DNA of 64,000 nucleotides from WHSO01 sp963732875 (lineage in GTDB: Bacteria; Pseudomonadota; Alphaproteobacteria; SMXQ01), in the NCBI GenBank assembly GCA_963732875.1, contig CAVTBD010000002.1, forward strand, positions 1,054,001 to 1,118,000. The letters run 5' to 3'. The translations under genes were made by a program, and so were the position numbers. Positions 33,567 to 41,240 of this stretch are shown one piece after another (the stretch's first letter is position 1; each line of letters opens with the position of its first letter). The notes below the pieces were generated by a model. That model had not been told where the DNA came from and did not search any database. It saw only the letters and a list, made by a program, of their open reading frames with translations.

Positions 33567-34817
33567 ATGACCGGCGTCACCGTCACTGACGGCGCCGACC
33601 GTCCGGCCTCGCAGCAGGCCAAGTACAGCACCTATGCCGCCGGCATGCTGACCGACAGCCAGGCGGAGCTGATCGGATTCGTGATCCCGCTCTACGCCCT
33701 CGTGCTCGGCCTGAGCCCGATCCAGCTGGGCATTCTGATCAGCGCCAAGGCGGTCCTGCCCTCGATCCTCGCGATCCATGGCGGTGTGCTCATGGACCGC
33801 TACGGCACGCGCCTCGTCATGAGCCTGATGGGCGTGGCCTGCACCCTGATCCCGCCCCTGTTCTCGATCGCTACCTGGTTCCCCGCGCTGCTCCTGCTGC
33901 AAATGGCGATCGGGGTGGTGACGTCGTTCGGCTGGATGGGGGCCCAGGCCCTCGCGGTCACGGTCGGCAAGGACGATCCCAGGGTCGTGAGCCGGTTTTC
34001 CTTCTTCGCGCGCATCGGCGTCATGTTCGCGCCGGTCGCCGCCGGCGTCATGTGGGATTTCCTGCCCCACTGGATCTCGTTCCTGGTGATCGCCGCCGTG
34101 GGCGCGGCCTTCTGGATCGCGGTGCGCACCATCCCGCCCGCCGACCTCGGCGAGGACTGGCCCGAGGACAGGCCGCGCCCGCCGTTCCACCTCGGCGACA
34201 TCATGCCGCGCCTTAACGACTACATCGGCGCTATCGGCCTTCTCGTGATCCCCGCCGTCGCCTTCGTCGTGATCGTATCTTCGGTGCGCATCGCCTCGGC
34301 CCTGATGCAGCAGTCGTTCTACATCGTCTATCTGCGCGACGCCGGCCTCGAAGCAACCGTGATCGGCCTGTTCGTGACCCTGTCGCAGCTGTCGGCGGCA
34401 ATGGGCGCGCTATCGGCGTCGTGGTTCTGCCGCTTCGTCCCGTCGCACTGGGTGTTCCTCGGCGCGGTGACCACCTCGATATTCTGCATCTATTCGACAC
34501 CGCTCTACGGCAGCCTGTTCGCCGTGCTTGCCGCCGTCATCGCCGTGCGCGGCTTTGCCCAGGGCGCCAGCCAGCCGGTCATGTACACCCTCCTGTCGGA
34601 GGCCGTGACGCGCGAGGCCCAGGCAACCTCCATCGGCCTCCGTGCCACCGGCAACCGTGTCGCCACCCTGGTCGTCCCGGTATTCATGGGGGCCGTCGCT
34701 CAGTTCTGGGGCCTGCACGCCACCTTCTACGTGACCGGTGCCGTGCTGCTCCTGATCCTCGCCGCGACCGGCCTGTGGATCCGGATCGCCCCGCGCCAGG
34801 TCGTGGAGCGTCAATGA
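33567..34817 (+). CDS. MFS transporter 2 of 5 in tandem array
   Basis: A 416-residue major facilitator paralogous to its neighbours. It keeps IHGGVLMDRYGTR, GWMGAQ, SFYIVYLRDAG, GASQPVM and GLRATGNR, but the position that is WDxGGPWG in the other four reads MWDFLPHWISF, so this is the most divergent member. The TGA stop overlaps the ATG of MFS 3 by 4 bp, indicating translational coupling. Confidence 0.88.
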   Translation: MTGVTVTDGADRPASQQAKYSTYAAGMLTDSQAELIGFVIPLYALVLGLSPIQLGILISAKAVLPSILAIHGGVLMDRYGTRLVMSLMGVACTLIPPLFSIATWFPALLLLQMAIGVVTSFGWMGAQALAVTVGKDDPRVVSRFSFFARIGVMFAPVAAGVMWDFLPHWISFLVIAAVGAAFWIAVRTIPPADLGEDWPEDRPRPPFHLGDIMPRLNDYIGAIGLLVIPAVAFVVIVSSVRIASALMQQSFYIVYLRDAGLEATVIGLFVTLSQLSAAMGALSASWFCRFVPSHWVFLGAVTTSIFCIYSTPLYGSLFAVLAAVIAVRGFAQGASQPVMYTLLSEAVTREAQATSIGLRATGNRVATLVVPVFMGAVAQFWGLHATFYVTGAVLLLILAATGLWIRIAPRQVVERQ

Positions 34818-36043
34818 GCGCAGCCAAAGCAGTACCCGAGCGCATTCCCGTCAGGACCCAGCTCGCGGTCTATCTCACCGGTGCGTTCGGCAACTCGACC
34901 GAAAACGTGATTTCGGTGGTGATCCCGCTGTGGGCCCTCACCCTCGGCGCCTCGCCCCTGATGGTGGGCGTCATCATCGGCGCGCGCCACCTGCTCACCA
35001 TGGTGTTCTCGATCCACGGCGGCGCCCTGATGGACCGGCTCGGCACGCGCCGTGTGCTGGTCGCGGTCGGCCTCGTCGGCGCTGTCACGCCGCTGATGGT
35101 CCCCGCCCTGCCGTTCGTCTGGACGACCATCGTGATCCAGATGATCGCCGGCTTCTCGTCCACCTTCGGCTGGATGGGCGCCCAGGCCCAGGTGGGCGAG
35201 CTCATGCGTGGCAGCGCCGTCCATGCCGGGCGCATGAGCTTCGTGCTGCGCTTCAACCAGCTCGCCGGACCACCGGCCGCGGGCTTCGCCTGGGACCTGG
35301 GCGGGCCATGGGGCGGATTCGGCGTCCTCGCCTTCTGGGGGACCTGCCTGTTCCTGGCCTCGCTCGCCCTGCCCAAGCCTGCCGCCATCGGACCCACGGC
35401 GCCGGTGCGCGCCGCCGACCTACTGCCCCGCCTCGGCGACTACGTCGCCGCGTTCCGCCTGCTGGCGGTACCGGCGATCCTGCTGATCGTCATGGTGACG
35501 GTGCTGCGCATGGGCGCCAACGGCGTGCAGAACTCGTTCTACGTGGTCTACCTCAAGGGCATCGGCTACAACGGCACCCTGATCGGCACGCTCCTCGGCG
35601 CGGCGTCGCTGCTCGGCTTTGCCGGCTCGCTCTCGGTCGGGCCGCTGATCCGCCGCTTCAACCCATTCTGGCTGCTGATCGCTACCGTTACGCTCGGCAT
35701 CGCCCTGGTCGCAATCACGCCCCTGCTCGGCGGCATCTTCGTCCTGCTGCTGGCCGCCATCGCGCTGCGCGGCGGCACCATGGGCGTGACCCAGCCGCTG
35801 ATGATCTCGATCCTGTCGCTCAACGCGGGGGACGGCAACCAGGGCAAGGGCGTGGGGCTGCGCACCACCGCCAACCGCCTGACCTCGCTGCTGGTGCCGG
35901 TCATCATGGGCGGCGTGGTCGAGATGGTCGGCATCGAATGGAGCTTCCTCGTGGTCGGCGGTGCGCTGGTGGCGCTCATGCTGCTGATCGCGCTCTACGT
36001 CAGGTTCGCCTCGGGCCTCCAGACCAGCGCCCGGCCCGCGTGA
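34814..36043 (+). CDS. MFS transporter 3 of 5 in tandem array
   Basis: A 409-residue major facilitator. Landmarks: IHGGALMDRLGTRRV, GWMGAQAQVGELMRG, AWDLGGPWGGFG, NSFYVVYLKGIGYNGTLIGTLL, GVTQPLM and GLRTTANRL. It most resembles MFS 5 and MFS 4, suggesting these three duplicated more recently than copies 1 and 2. The start overlaps the previous stop, and the next gene begins 1 bp after its stop. Confidence 0.9.
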   Translation: MSAAKAVPERIPVRTQLAVYLTGAFGNSTENVISVVIPLWALTLGASPLMVGVIIGARHLLTMVFSIHGGALMDRLGTRRVLVAVGLVGAVTPLMVPALPFVWTTIVIQMIAGFSSTFGWMGAQAQVGELMRGSAVHAGRMSFVLRFNQLAGPPAAGFAWDLGGPWGGFGVLAFWGTCLFLASLALPKPAAIGPTAPVRAADLLPRLGDYVAAFRLLAVPAILLIVMVTVLRMGANGVQNSFYVVYLKGIGYNGTLIGTLLGAASLLGFAGSLSVGPLIRRFNPFWLLIATVTLGIALVAITPLLGGIFVLLLAAIALRGGTMGVTQPLMISILSLNAGDGNQGKGVGLRTTANRLTSLLVPVIMGGVVEMVGIEWSFLVVGGALVALMLLIALYVRFASGLQTSARPA

Positions 36044-36044
36044 C

Positions 36045-37283
36045 ATGAGCGACACCGCGACGTCGCCGCGCGCCGAGGACGCGCCCAGGGTCGCCTGGCG
36101 CATGCAGCTCGCCGTCTACGGCGCGGCGACCTTCTCCAACTCGCTCGGCTACATGATCATGGTGGTGGTGCCGCTGTGGGTGGTCACCCTCCACGTGAGC
36201 CCGCTCATGGTCGGCGTGATCCTCGGCTCCCGCCATTTCCTGGTGCTGCTCTACTCGATCCACGGCGGCGCCATGATGGACCGGCTCGACGTGCGCCGGG
36301 TCATGGTGTCGTTCGCGGTCACCGGCGTCGCGCTGCCGTTCCTCTACCCGCTGCTGCCCTACGTCGGCGCCATGATCGTGCTGCAGATGATCGCCGGCTA
36401 CTGCACCGCGTCCGGCTGGATGGGGGCGCAGGCGGTGATCGGCCAGGCCATGAAGGGCAGCGCCGTGCACACCGGGCGCATGAGCGCGGCGGTCCGGCTC
36501 GGCGCCCTGATCGGCCCGCCCATCGCCGGCGCCGCCTGGGACCTGGGCGGGCCGTGGGGCGCGTTCTCGGCGCTGGCCTTCTGGGGGCTCGGCATGCTGG
36601 CCTCGTGCCTGTTGCTGCCCGCGCCGCGCGACGCCGAAAGCGGCGGCAAGCGCCCGCCGCCGCGCCTGCGCGACCTCGTCCCCCATCCCTCGGACTACGT
36701 GGCGGCTCTCAGGATGCTCGCCATCCCGATCGTCGCCGTGGTGATGGCGGTCGCCATCCTGCGTATCGCCGGATTCGGCATCCAGTCGACCTTCTACGCG
36801 GTACTGCTGGAGCGCCGAGGCTACAGCGGCACCACCATCGGCTTGCTGCTGGCGCTCTATTCGCTGGTGGGCGGCGCGGCGTCGTTGTGGGTGGGGCAGC
36901 TCACGCGCCGGTTCTCCCCGGCCTGGCTGATGATCGTCATGGTCGGCATCTCGGTCGCGGCGGTCATGGTGACGCCGCTGATGGGCAACTTCGCCGCGCT
37001 CGCGCTGGCCTCGGCGGTCAACGGCGGCTCCTACGGCCTGAGCCAGCCCCTGATGATCACGCTCACCTCCAAGGTCGTCGGGCGCGACAACCAGGGCAAG
37101 GCGATCGGGCTCAGGACCACCGCCAACCGCCTCGCCGCCACCTTCATGCCGGTCATCATGGGCGCGGTGGTGCAGTGGACCGGCCTCGACTGGGGCTTCT
37201 ACCTCACCGGTGGCGTGGTGCTGGCGCTGCTGGCCATGGTCGCCATCGGCGCGCGCGGCGCGATCCGGCGCAGCGGCTATTGA
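36045..37283 (+). CDS. MFS transporter 4 of 5 in tandem array
   Basis: A 412-residue major facilitator. Landmarks: IHGGAMMDRLDVRRV (the usual Gly of motif A is Asp), GWMGAQAVIGQAMKG, AWDLGGPWGAFS, STFYAVLLERRGYSGTTIG, GLSQPLM and GLRTTANRL. The VVYLK segment of copies 3 and 5 is changed to AVLLERRG, which may alter substrate choice. Immediately downstream of copy 3 in the same transcript. Confidence 0.9.
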   Translation: MSDTATSPRAEDAPRVAWRMQLAVYGAATFSNSLGYMIMVVVPLWVVTLHVSPLMVGVILGSRHFLVLLYSIHGGAMMDRLDVRRVMVSFAVTGVALPFLYPLLPYVGAMIVLQMIAGYCTASGWMGAQAVIGQAMKGSAVHTGRMSAAVRLGALIGPPIAGAAWDLGGPWGAFSALAFWGLGMLASCLLLPAPRDAESGGKRPPPRLRDLVPHPSDYVAALRMLAIPIVAVVMAVAILRIAGFGIQSTFYAVLLERRGYSGTTIGLLLALYSLVGGAASLWVGQLTRRFSPAWLMIVMVGISVAAVMVTPLMGNFAALALASAVNGGSYGLSQPLMITLTSKVVGRDNQGKAIGLRTTANRLAATFMPVIMGAVVQWTGLDWGFYLTGGVVLALLAMVAIGARGAIRRSGY

Positions 37284-37327
37284 CCATGCCCGATGCCCCC
37301 CACAAACTGGCGGCGAGGAAACGCCCA

Positions 37328-38575
37328 ATGGCCGAAACCGGCAAGATCATGGCGTCGGCGCAAGCGCCGGACGCGCCCATCCCACTCGCGCACCAGCTCC
37401 CGGTGTACGCGGCCGGCGTGTTCTCCAACGGCTCGGCCGTGATCGCCTCGGTGATCGTGCCGCTGTGGATGCTGCAGATCGACCCGTCGCCGCTCCTGGT
37501 CGGCATCGCGCTCGGCGCGCGCCAGCTCCTGCCTGTGCTGCTGTCGATTCACGGCGGCGCGCTGATGGACCGCATCGGCATCCGCCGGGTCATGCTGTGG
37601 TTCGCCGTCACCGGCGCCGTGGTGCCGTTCCTGTTCCCGCTGTTCCCGTATTTCGCCGCGGTGGTCCTGCTGCAGGCGCTGTCGGGCATCGCCTCCACCA
37701 TGGGCTGGATCGGCACCCAGGCGCAGATCGGCGCGATCATGAAGGGCGAAACCCGCTACGCGGGCCGCGTCACCTTCTTCAACCGCTTCGCGATCCTGGC
37801 GGGACCACCCGCGATAGGCGCCGCTTGGGACATCGGCGGGCCGTGGGGCGGGTTCGGCTTCCTCGGCTTCTGGGGCGTTGCGCTGCTGCTCGCCTGCATC
37901 GCCCTGCCCAAACCCCAGGACGGCGCCGCCGGCGCCGGCAGCGAACCCCTGTCGCAGATCACCCTGCGCGACGTGCTGCCGCGTCCGTCCGACTACGTGG
38001 CCGCGTTCCGCCTGATGGGCGTGCCCGCGATCGCCTTCGTGGTGGCGGTCACCATGCTGCGCCACGCCGGCAACGGCATCCAGACCTCGTTCTACGTGGT
38101 GTACCTCAAGGAGATCGGCATCTCCGGCACGCTCACCGGCGTGCTGCTGTCGGCGTCCTCGGTGCTGGGCGGGGTCGGCTCGCTCAGCGCGGGCTGGCTC
38201 GCGCGCATGTTCAAATCCTATCGCGTGCTGATCTTCACGGTCGCCATGGCGATCGCGGTCATGGCCGTTACACCCATGATCGGGAGCTTCGTGGTGCTGC
38301 TCCTGCTGTCAGGCTTGCGCGGCGGTTTCATGGGAGTGAGCCAGCCGCTCCTGATCTCGCTCATGGCGCAGTCCGCCGGCAAGGACCAGGGCAAGGGCGT
38401 GGGGCTGCGCACCACCGCCAACCGCCTCGCCATCCTGGCCACGCCGGTGCTGATGGGTGGCATCGCCGAGGTGTTCTCGCTCAAAACCAGCTTCTACGTC
38501 ACCGGCGCGATCCTGGTGGCGATCCTGCTCTACGTCGGCGTCCGCGCCCGCAAGACCTTCGCCGACGGCGCCTGA
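37328..38575 (+). CDS. MFS transporter 5 of 5 in tandem array
   Basis: A 415-residue major facilitator. Start 37328 is preferred because GAGGAAA lies about 7 nt upstream; an in-frame ATG at 37286 lacks a ribosome site. Landmarks: IHGGALMDRIGIRRV, GWIGTQAQIGAIMKG, AWDIGGPWGGFG, TSFYVVYLKEIGISGTLTGVLL, GVSQPLL and GLRTTANRL. Closest to copy 3. Followed after 69 bp by an LhgO-like oxidase gene, which may share the transcript. Confidence 0.88.
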   Translation: MAETGKIMASAQAPDAPIPLAHQLPVYAAGVFSNGSAVIASVIVPLWMLQIDPSPLLVGIALGARQLLPVLLSIHGGALMDRIGIRRVMLWFAVTGAVVPFLFPLFPYFAAVVLLQALSGIASTMGWIGTQAQIGAIMKGETRYAGRVTFFNRFAILAGPPAIGAAWDIGGPWGGFGFLGFWGVALLLACIALPKPQDGAAGAGSEPLSQITLRDVLPRPSDYVAAFRLMGVPAIAFVVAVTMLRHAGNGIQTSFYVVYLKEIGISGTLTGVLLSASSVLGGVGSLSAGWLARMFKSYRVLIFTVAMAIAVMAVTPMIGSFVVLLLLSGLRGGFMGVSQPLLISLMAQSAGKDQGKGVGLRTTANRLAILATPVLMGGIAEVFSLKTSFYVTGAILVAILLYVGVRARKTFADGA

Positions 38576-38644
38576 GAGCCGCCTTTCTTGACCCCCCGTG
38601 CGGGGGCCTCCTAAACTCGCCACGGCAAGGGGCATTTCAACCCA

Positions 38645-39764
38645 ATGACAGAACGGACCGATTGCATCGTCGTCGGCGCGGGAGTGGTGGGGCTCGCCGT
38701 GGCACGGGCGCTCGCGCGCTCGGGCCGCGAGGTGGTGATCCTCGAGGCCGAATCCGCCCCCGGCCAGCACACCTCCTCGCGCAATACCGGCTGCATCCAT
38801 GCCGGCATGGGCTACGTGCCGGGCAGCCTGAAGTCGCGCCTGGCGCTGCGCGGCAAGGCGCTGATGTACCAATTCTGCGCCGAATACGGCGTCGCGCACC
38901 GGAACTGCGGCAAGCTGGTGGTGGCGGTGGACGAGGCCGGCATCGCCAAGCTCGACGGCGTAATCCGCCTCGCCGAGGCCAACGGGCTCCACGACCTGCG
39001 TGTCATGGACACCGCCGAGGTGCGTGAGATGGAACCCGAGCTCGCCTTCACTGGCGCGGTCTACTCGCCTTCATCGGGGATCGTCGACCAGCACGAGCTG
39101 ATGCAGGCGATCCTGGGCGACGCCGAGGCGCACGGCGCCTCGCTCGCGCTCAACGCGCTGGTCGAGGGCGGGTGCGTGATGGCGGACGGCATCGAGCTTT
39201 CGGTCGGCGGTGCCGAGCGCACCGACATCCGCGCCCCCGTCGTGATCAACGCCGCCGGGCTCGGCGCCCAGAAGGTCGCACGCGGCATCAACGGCATCCG
39301 TGCCGGAGAGCGTGCCCGGACAGTTCCTGACGCGCGGCTGCTACTTCGTGCTGCGCCGCAAGTCGCCGTTCTCCCATCTGATCTATCCGCTGCCCGACGC
39401 CAGCCACAAGGGCACGGTCCACGTCAGCCTCGATATGGGCGGCCAGCTCCGCTTCGGCCCTGACACCGAGGAGGTCGACCGCATCGACTACACCGTCGAT
39501 CCCGGCCGTGCGCCGTACTTCTACGAGGCCGCGCGCCTGTTCTGGCCAGGCCTCAGGGACGGCGACCTGGTGCCGGGCTACGCCGGCATCCGCCCCAAGC
39601 TCAACCGCGGGCGCGCCTCCGACAACGACTTCGTGGTGCAGGGCGCCGACGTCCACGGCGTCGCCGGTCTGGTCAACCTCTACGGGATCGAGAGCCCCGG
39701 CCTGACCTCCTCGCTCGCCATCGCCGAGCACGTGGCTGGGCTGGTCGCGGCGGGGCACGGGTAA
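38645..39764 (+). pseudogene. LhgO-like FAD-dependent 2-hydroxyacid oxidase, one frameshift
   Basis: A protein of about 372 residues in the L-2-hydroxyglutarate dehydrogenase/oxidase family (DAO fold). N-terminal FAD motif VVGAGVVGLAVARALARSG, then the family signature SSRNTGCIHAGMGYVPGSLKSRLALRGK and GKLVVAV. The frame changes at 39298-39299: GINGI ends one frame and VPESVPGQFLTRGCYFVLRRK continues in the next, consistent with one extra C. The second part ends normally (GLTSSLAIAEHVAGLVAAGHG). Both parts are well conserved. Whether the break is real or a sequence error cannot be decided here. It follows the MFS array. Confidence 0.85.
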
Positions 39765-39771
39765 GCCCGGC

Positions 39772-40440
39772 ATGGTGGAAATGCTCTACCTGGTGGTCGG
39801 GCTGATGATCGTCATGGCGGCGATCCCGGTGCTGACCACGCTTGCCCTGCTGCTCGCCATCGTCAAGCGCTTCGTCATGCGCTTCAACGATCCGGTCGAG
39901 CGCTACCGCTTCCGGGTTCGGCTCGGCGGCAACGTCGCTTATTTCGTCGCGCTGCTCAACGCCTGCGCCGTGCTCTACTACTTCATCGCCGCGGGCCTGC
40001 CGATCGGACAGCGGTTCCTGCCCTGGCTTCATGCCGCCGCCACGCGCCTGCCCGAAGGCTGGTACATCGCCACCGCCGTCGTGTTCCTGGTCGTGGGCTT
40101 CCTGCTCAAGGTGGCGCGCTCGCCGTGGCTCGCCGTCACCATCCTGGTCCTGTTCGCCGTCCAGGTCGCGCTGGAACTGTCGCCGACCCTGTTCGCGCTC
40201 GCTCGCGACCCCGGCCTGTTCGCGCGCTTCTTCGACGAGATCGCACGTATGAGGGAAACACATGCCAATGTCGGCGGCATCCCCGGCACCGTGATGGGTA
40301 CGATCCTCGCCGGGCTGGTTTACGGCATCGTCATACAGGCGTGCTATTACGTGCTGGCGCTGGTCGCCTTCCTGATCTCACTCCACGGCACGATCCGGCT
40401 GGGCCGGATCACCGCCCAGAAGTTCCGTACCACCTCCTAG
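39772..40440 (+). CDS. Hypothetical integral membrane protein
   Basis: A 222-residue protein of unknown family with about five hydrophobic segments: an N-terminal helix with a short periplasmic start, a cytoplasmic stretch VKRFVMRFNDPVERYRFRVR, then helices near 60, 100, 125 and 195. Starts 8 bp after the LhgO-like gene and is probably co-transcribed. Its TAG stop is formed by the CTAG at the edge of the copy-2 element, so the last codons may have been set by that insertion. Confidence 0.75.
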   Translation: MVEMLYLVVGLMIVMAAIPVLTTLALLLAIVKRFVMRFNDPVERYRFRVRLGGNVAYFVALLNACAVLYYFIAAGLPIGQRFLPWLHAAATRLPEGWYIATAVVFLVVGFLLKVARSPWLAVTILVLFAVQVALELSPTLFALARDPGLFARFFDEIARMRETHANVGGIPGTVMGTILAGLVYGIVIQACYYVLALVAFLISLHGTIRLGRITAQKFRTTS

Positions 40441-40602
40441 TGTCGTGGTTCAGAAGTTCGCTTCATATTCTGGGCGGCCTCCTGGCGAACTTCTGAACCG
40501 AAACGACACTAGAAACTATTTGATTCGAGTGTGGTTATGGATTTGAAGTTCCTTTCGCTGTTGCCCCAAATAATGTCAGGAACTTCAAATCCACCACACT
40601 AG
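40437..40602. mobile_element. Double-hairpin MITE/REPIN-like element, copy 2 (inverted)
   Basis: Same 166-bp element in the opposite orientation. Unit 2 is 40437-40512 and unit 1 is 40526-40602, with spacer AAACTATTTGATT (reverse complement nearly identical to copy 1). Three of the four CTAG sites are intact; the inner edge of unit 1 reads CGAG. The unit 1 loop differs from copy 1 at only one position, while the unit 2 loop differs at several. It starts within the stop codon of the upstream membrane protein gene and ends 8 bp before marC, leaving marC without a visible Shine-Dalgarno of its own. Confidence 0.9.
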
Positions 40603-40610
40603 GCCCCGCG

Positions 40611-41240
40611 ATGATCGAGTTCGCCCTTTCCGCCTTCGTGACCCTGTTCGTGGTGCTGGACCCGCCCGGGATGGGCCCGATCTTCGCCGCGCTGACCGAG
40701 CACGACCGGCCCGACTACCGGCGCCGGCTCGCCGTGCGCGGCACCGTGATCGCGGGCATCATCCTGGTGGTGTTCGCCTTCGTCGGCGAATGGCTCCTGA
40801 GGATGCTCGGCATCACCATCGATTCGTTCCGCATTGCGGGCGGCCTGCTGCTGTTCCTGGTCGCCGTCGACATGCTGTTCGCCCGCGAGACGCCGCTGCG
40901 CCGCACCACGCCGCTCGAAGACGAAGAGGCGATCCAGCGCCACGACATCTCGGTATTCCCGCTCGCGATCCCGCTGATCGCCGGGCCCGGAGCCATGACC
41001 ACCGTGGTGCTGCTGATGCAGCGCTCGGAGGGCGATCTCCTGCTGAAGGGTATCGTGCTGGTGATCCTCGCCGTGGTGCTCGCGATGATCCTGCTGTCGC
41101 TGTGGTTCTCCGCGCGCGTGGTGTCGATGCTGGGTGTCACCGGCACCAACGTCATCACCCGTGTGCTGGGCGTGGTGCTAGGCGCGCTCGCCGTCCAGTA
41201 CGTGATCGATGGCGTGCTCGGCACGCTCAACACGGTCTAG
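40611..41240 (+). CDS. MarC family integral membrane protein
   Basis: A 209-residue six-helix protein of the MarC/YchE family, inner membrane; proposed to be transporter-like but without an established substrate. Motifs: FVTLFVVLDPPGMGPIFAALT near the start and FPLAIPLIAGPGAMTTVVLL in the second half. The stop overlaps the convergent putA stop by 4 bp. The only sequence between the upstream repeat element and the ATG is GCCCCGCG, so its ribosome site is either weak or inside the element. Confidence 0.9.
   Translation: MIEFALSAFVTLFVVLDPPGMGPIFAALTEHDRPDYRRRLAVRGTVIAGIILVVFAFVGEWLLRMLGITIDSFRIAGGLLLFLVAVDMLFARETPLRRTTPLEDEEAIQRHDISVFPLAIPLIAGPGAMTTVVLLMQRSEGDLLLKGIVLVILAVVLAMILLSLWFSARVVSMLGVTGTNVITRVLGVVLGALAVQYVIDGVLGTLNTV

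Noticed and set aside
40420..40436. A fourth partial arm (CAGAAGTTCC) just before element copy 2
   Set aside because: It is in-frame coding sequence (AQKFRTTS) matching only about 10 nt; probably coincidence.
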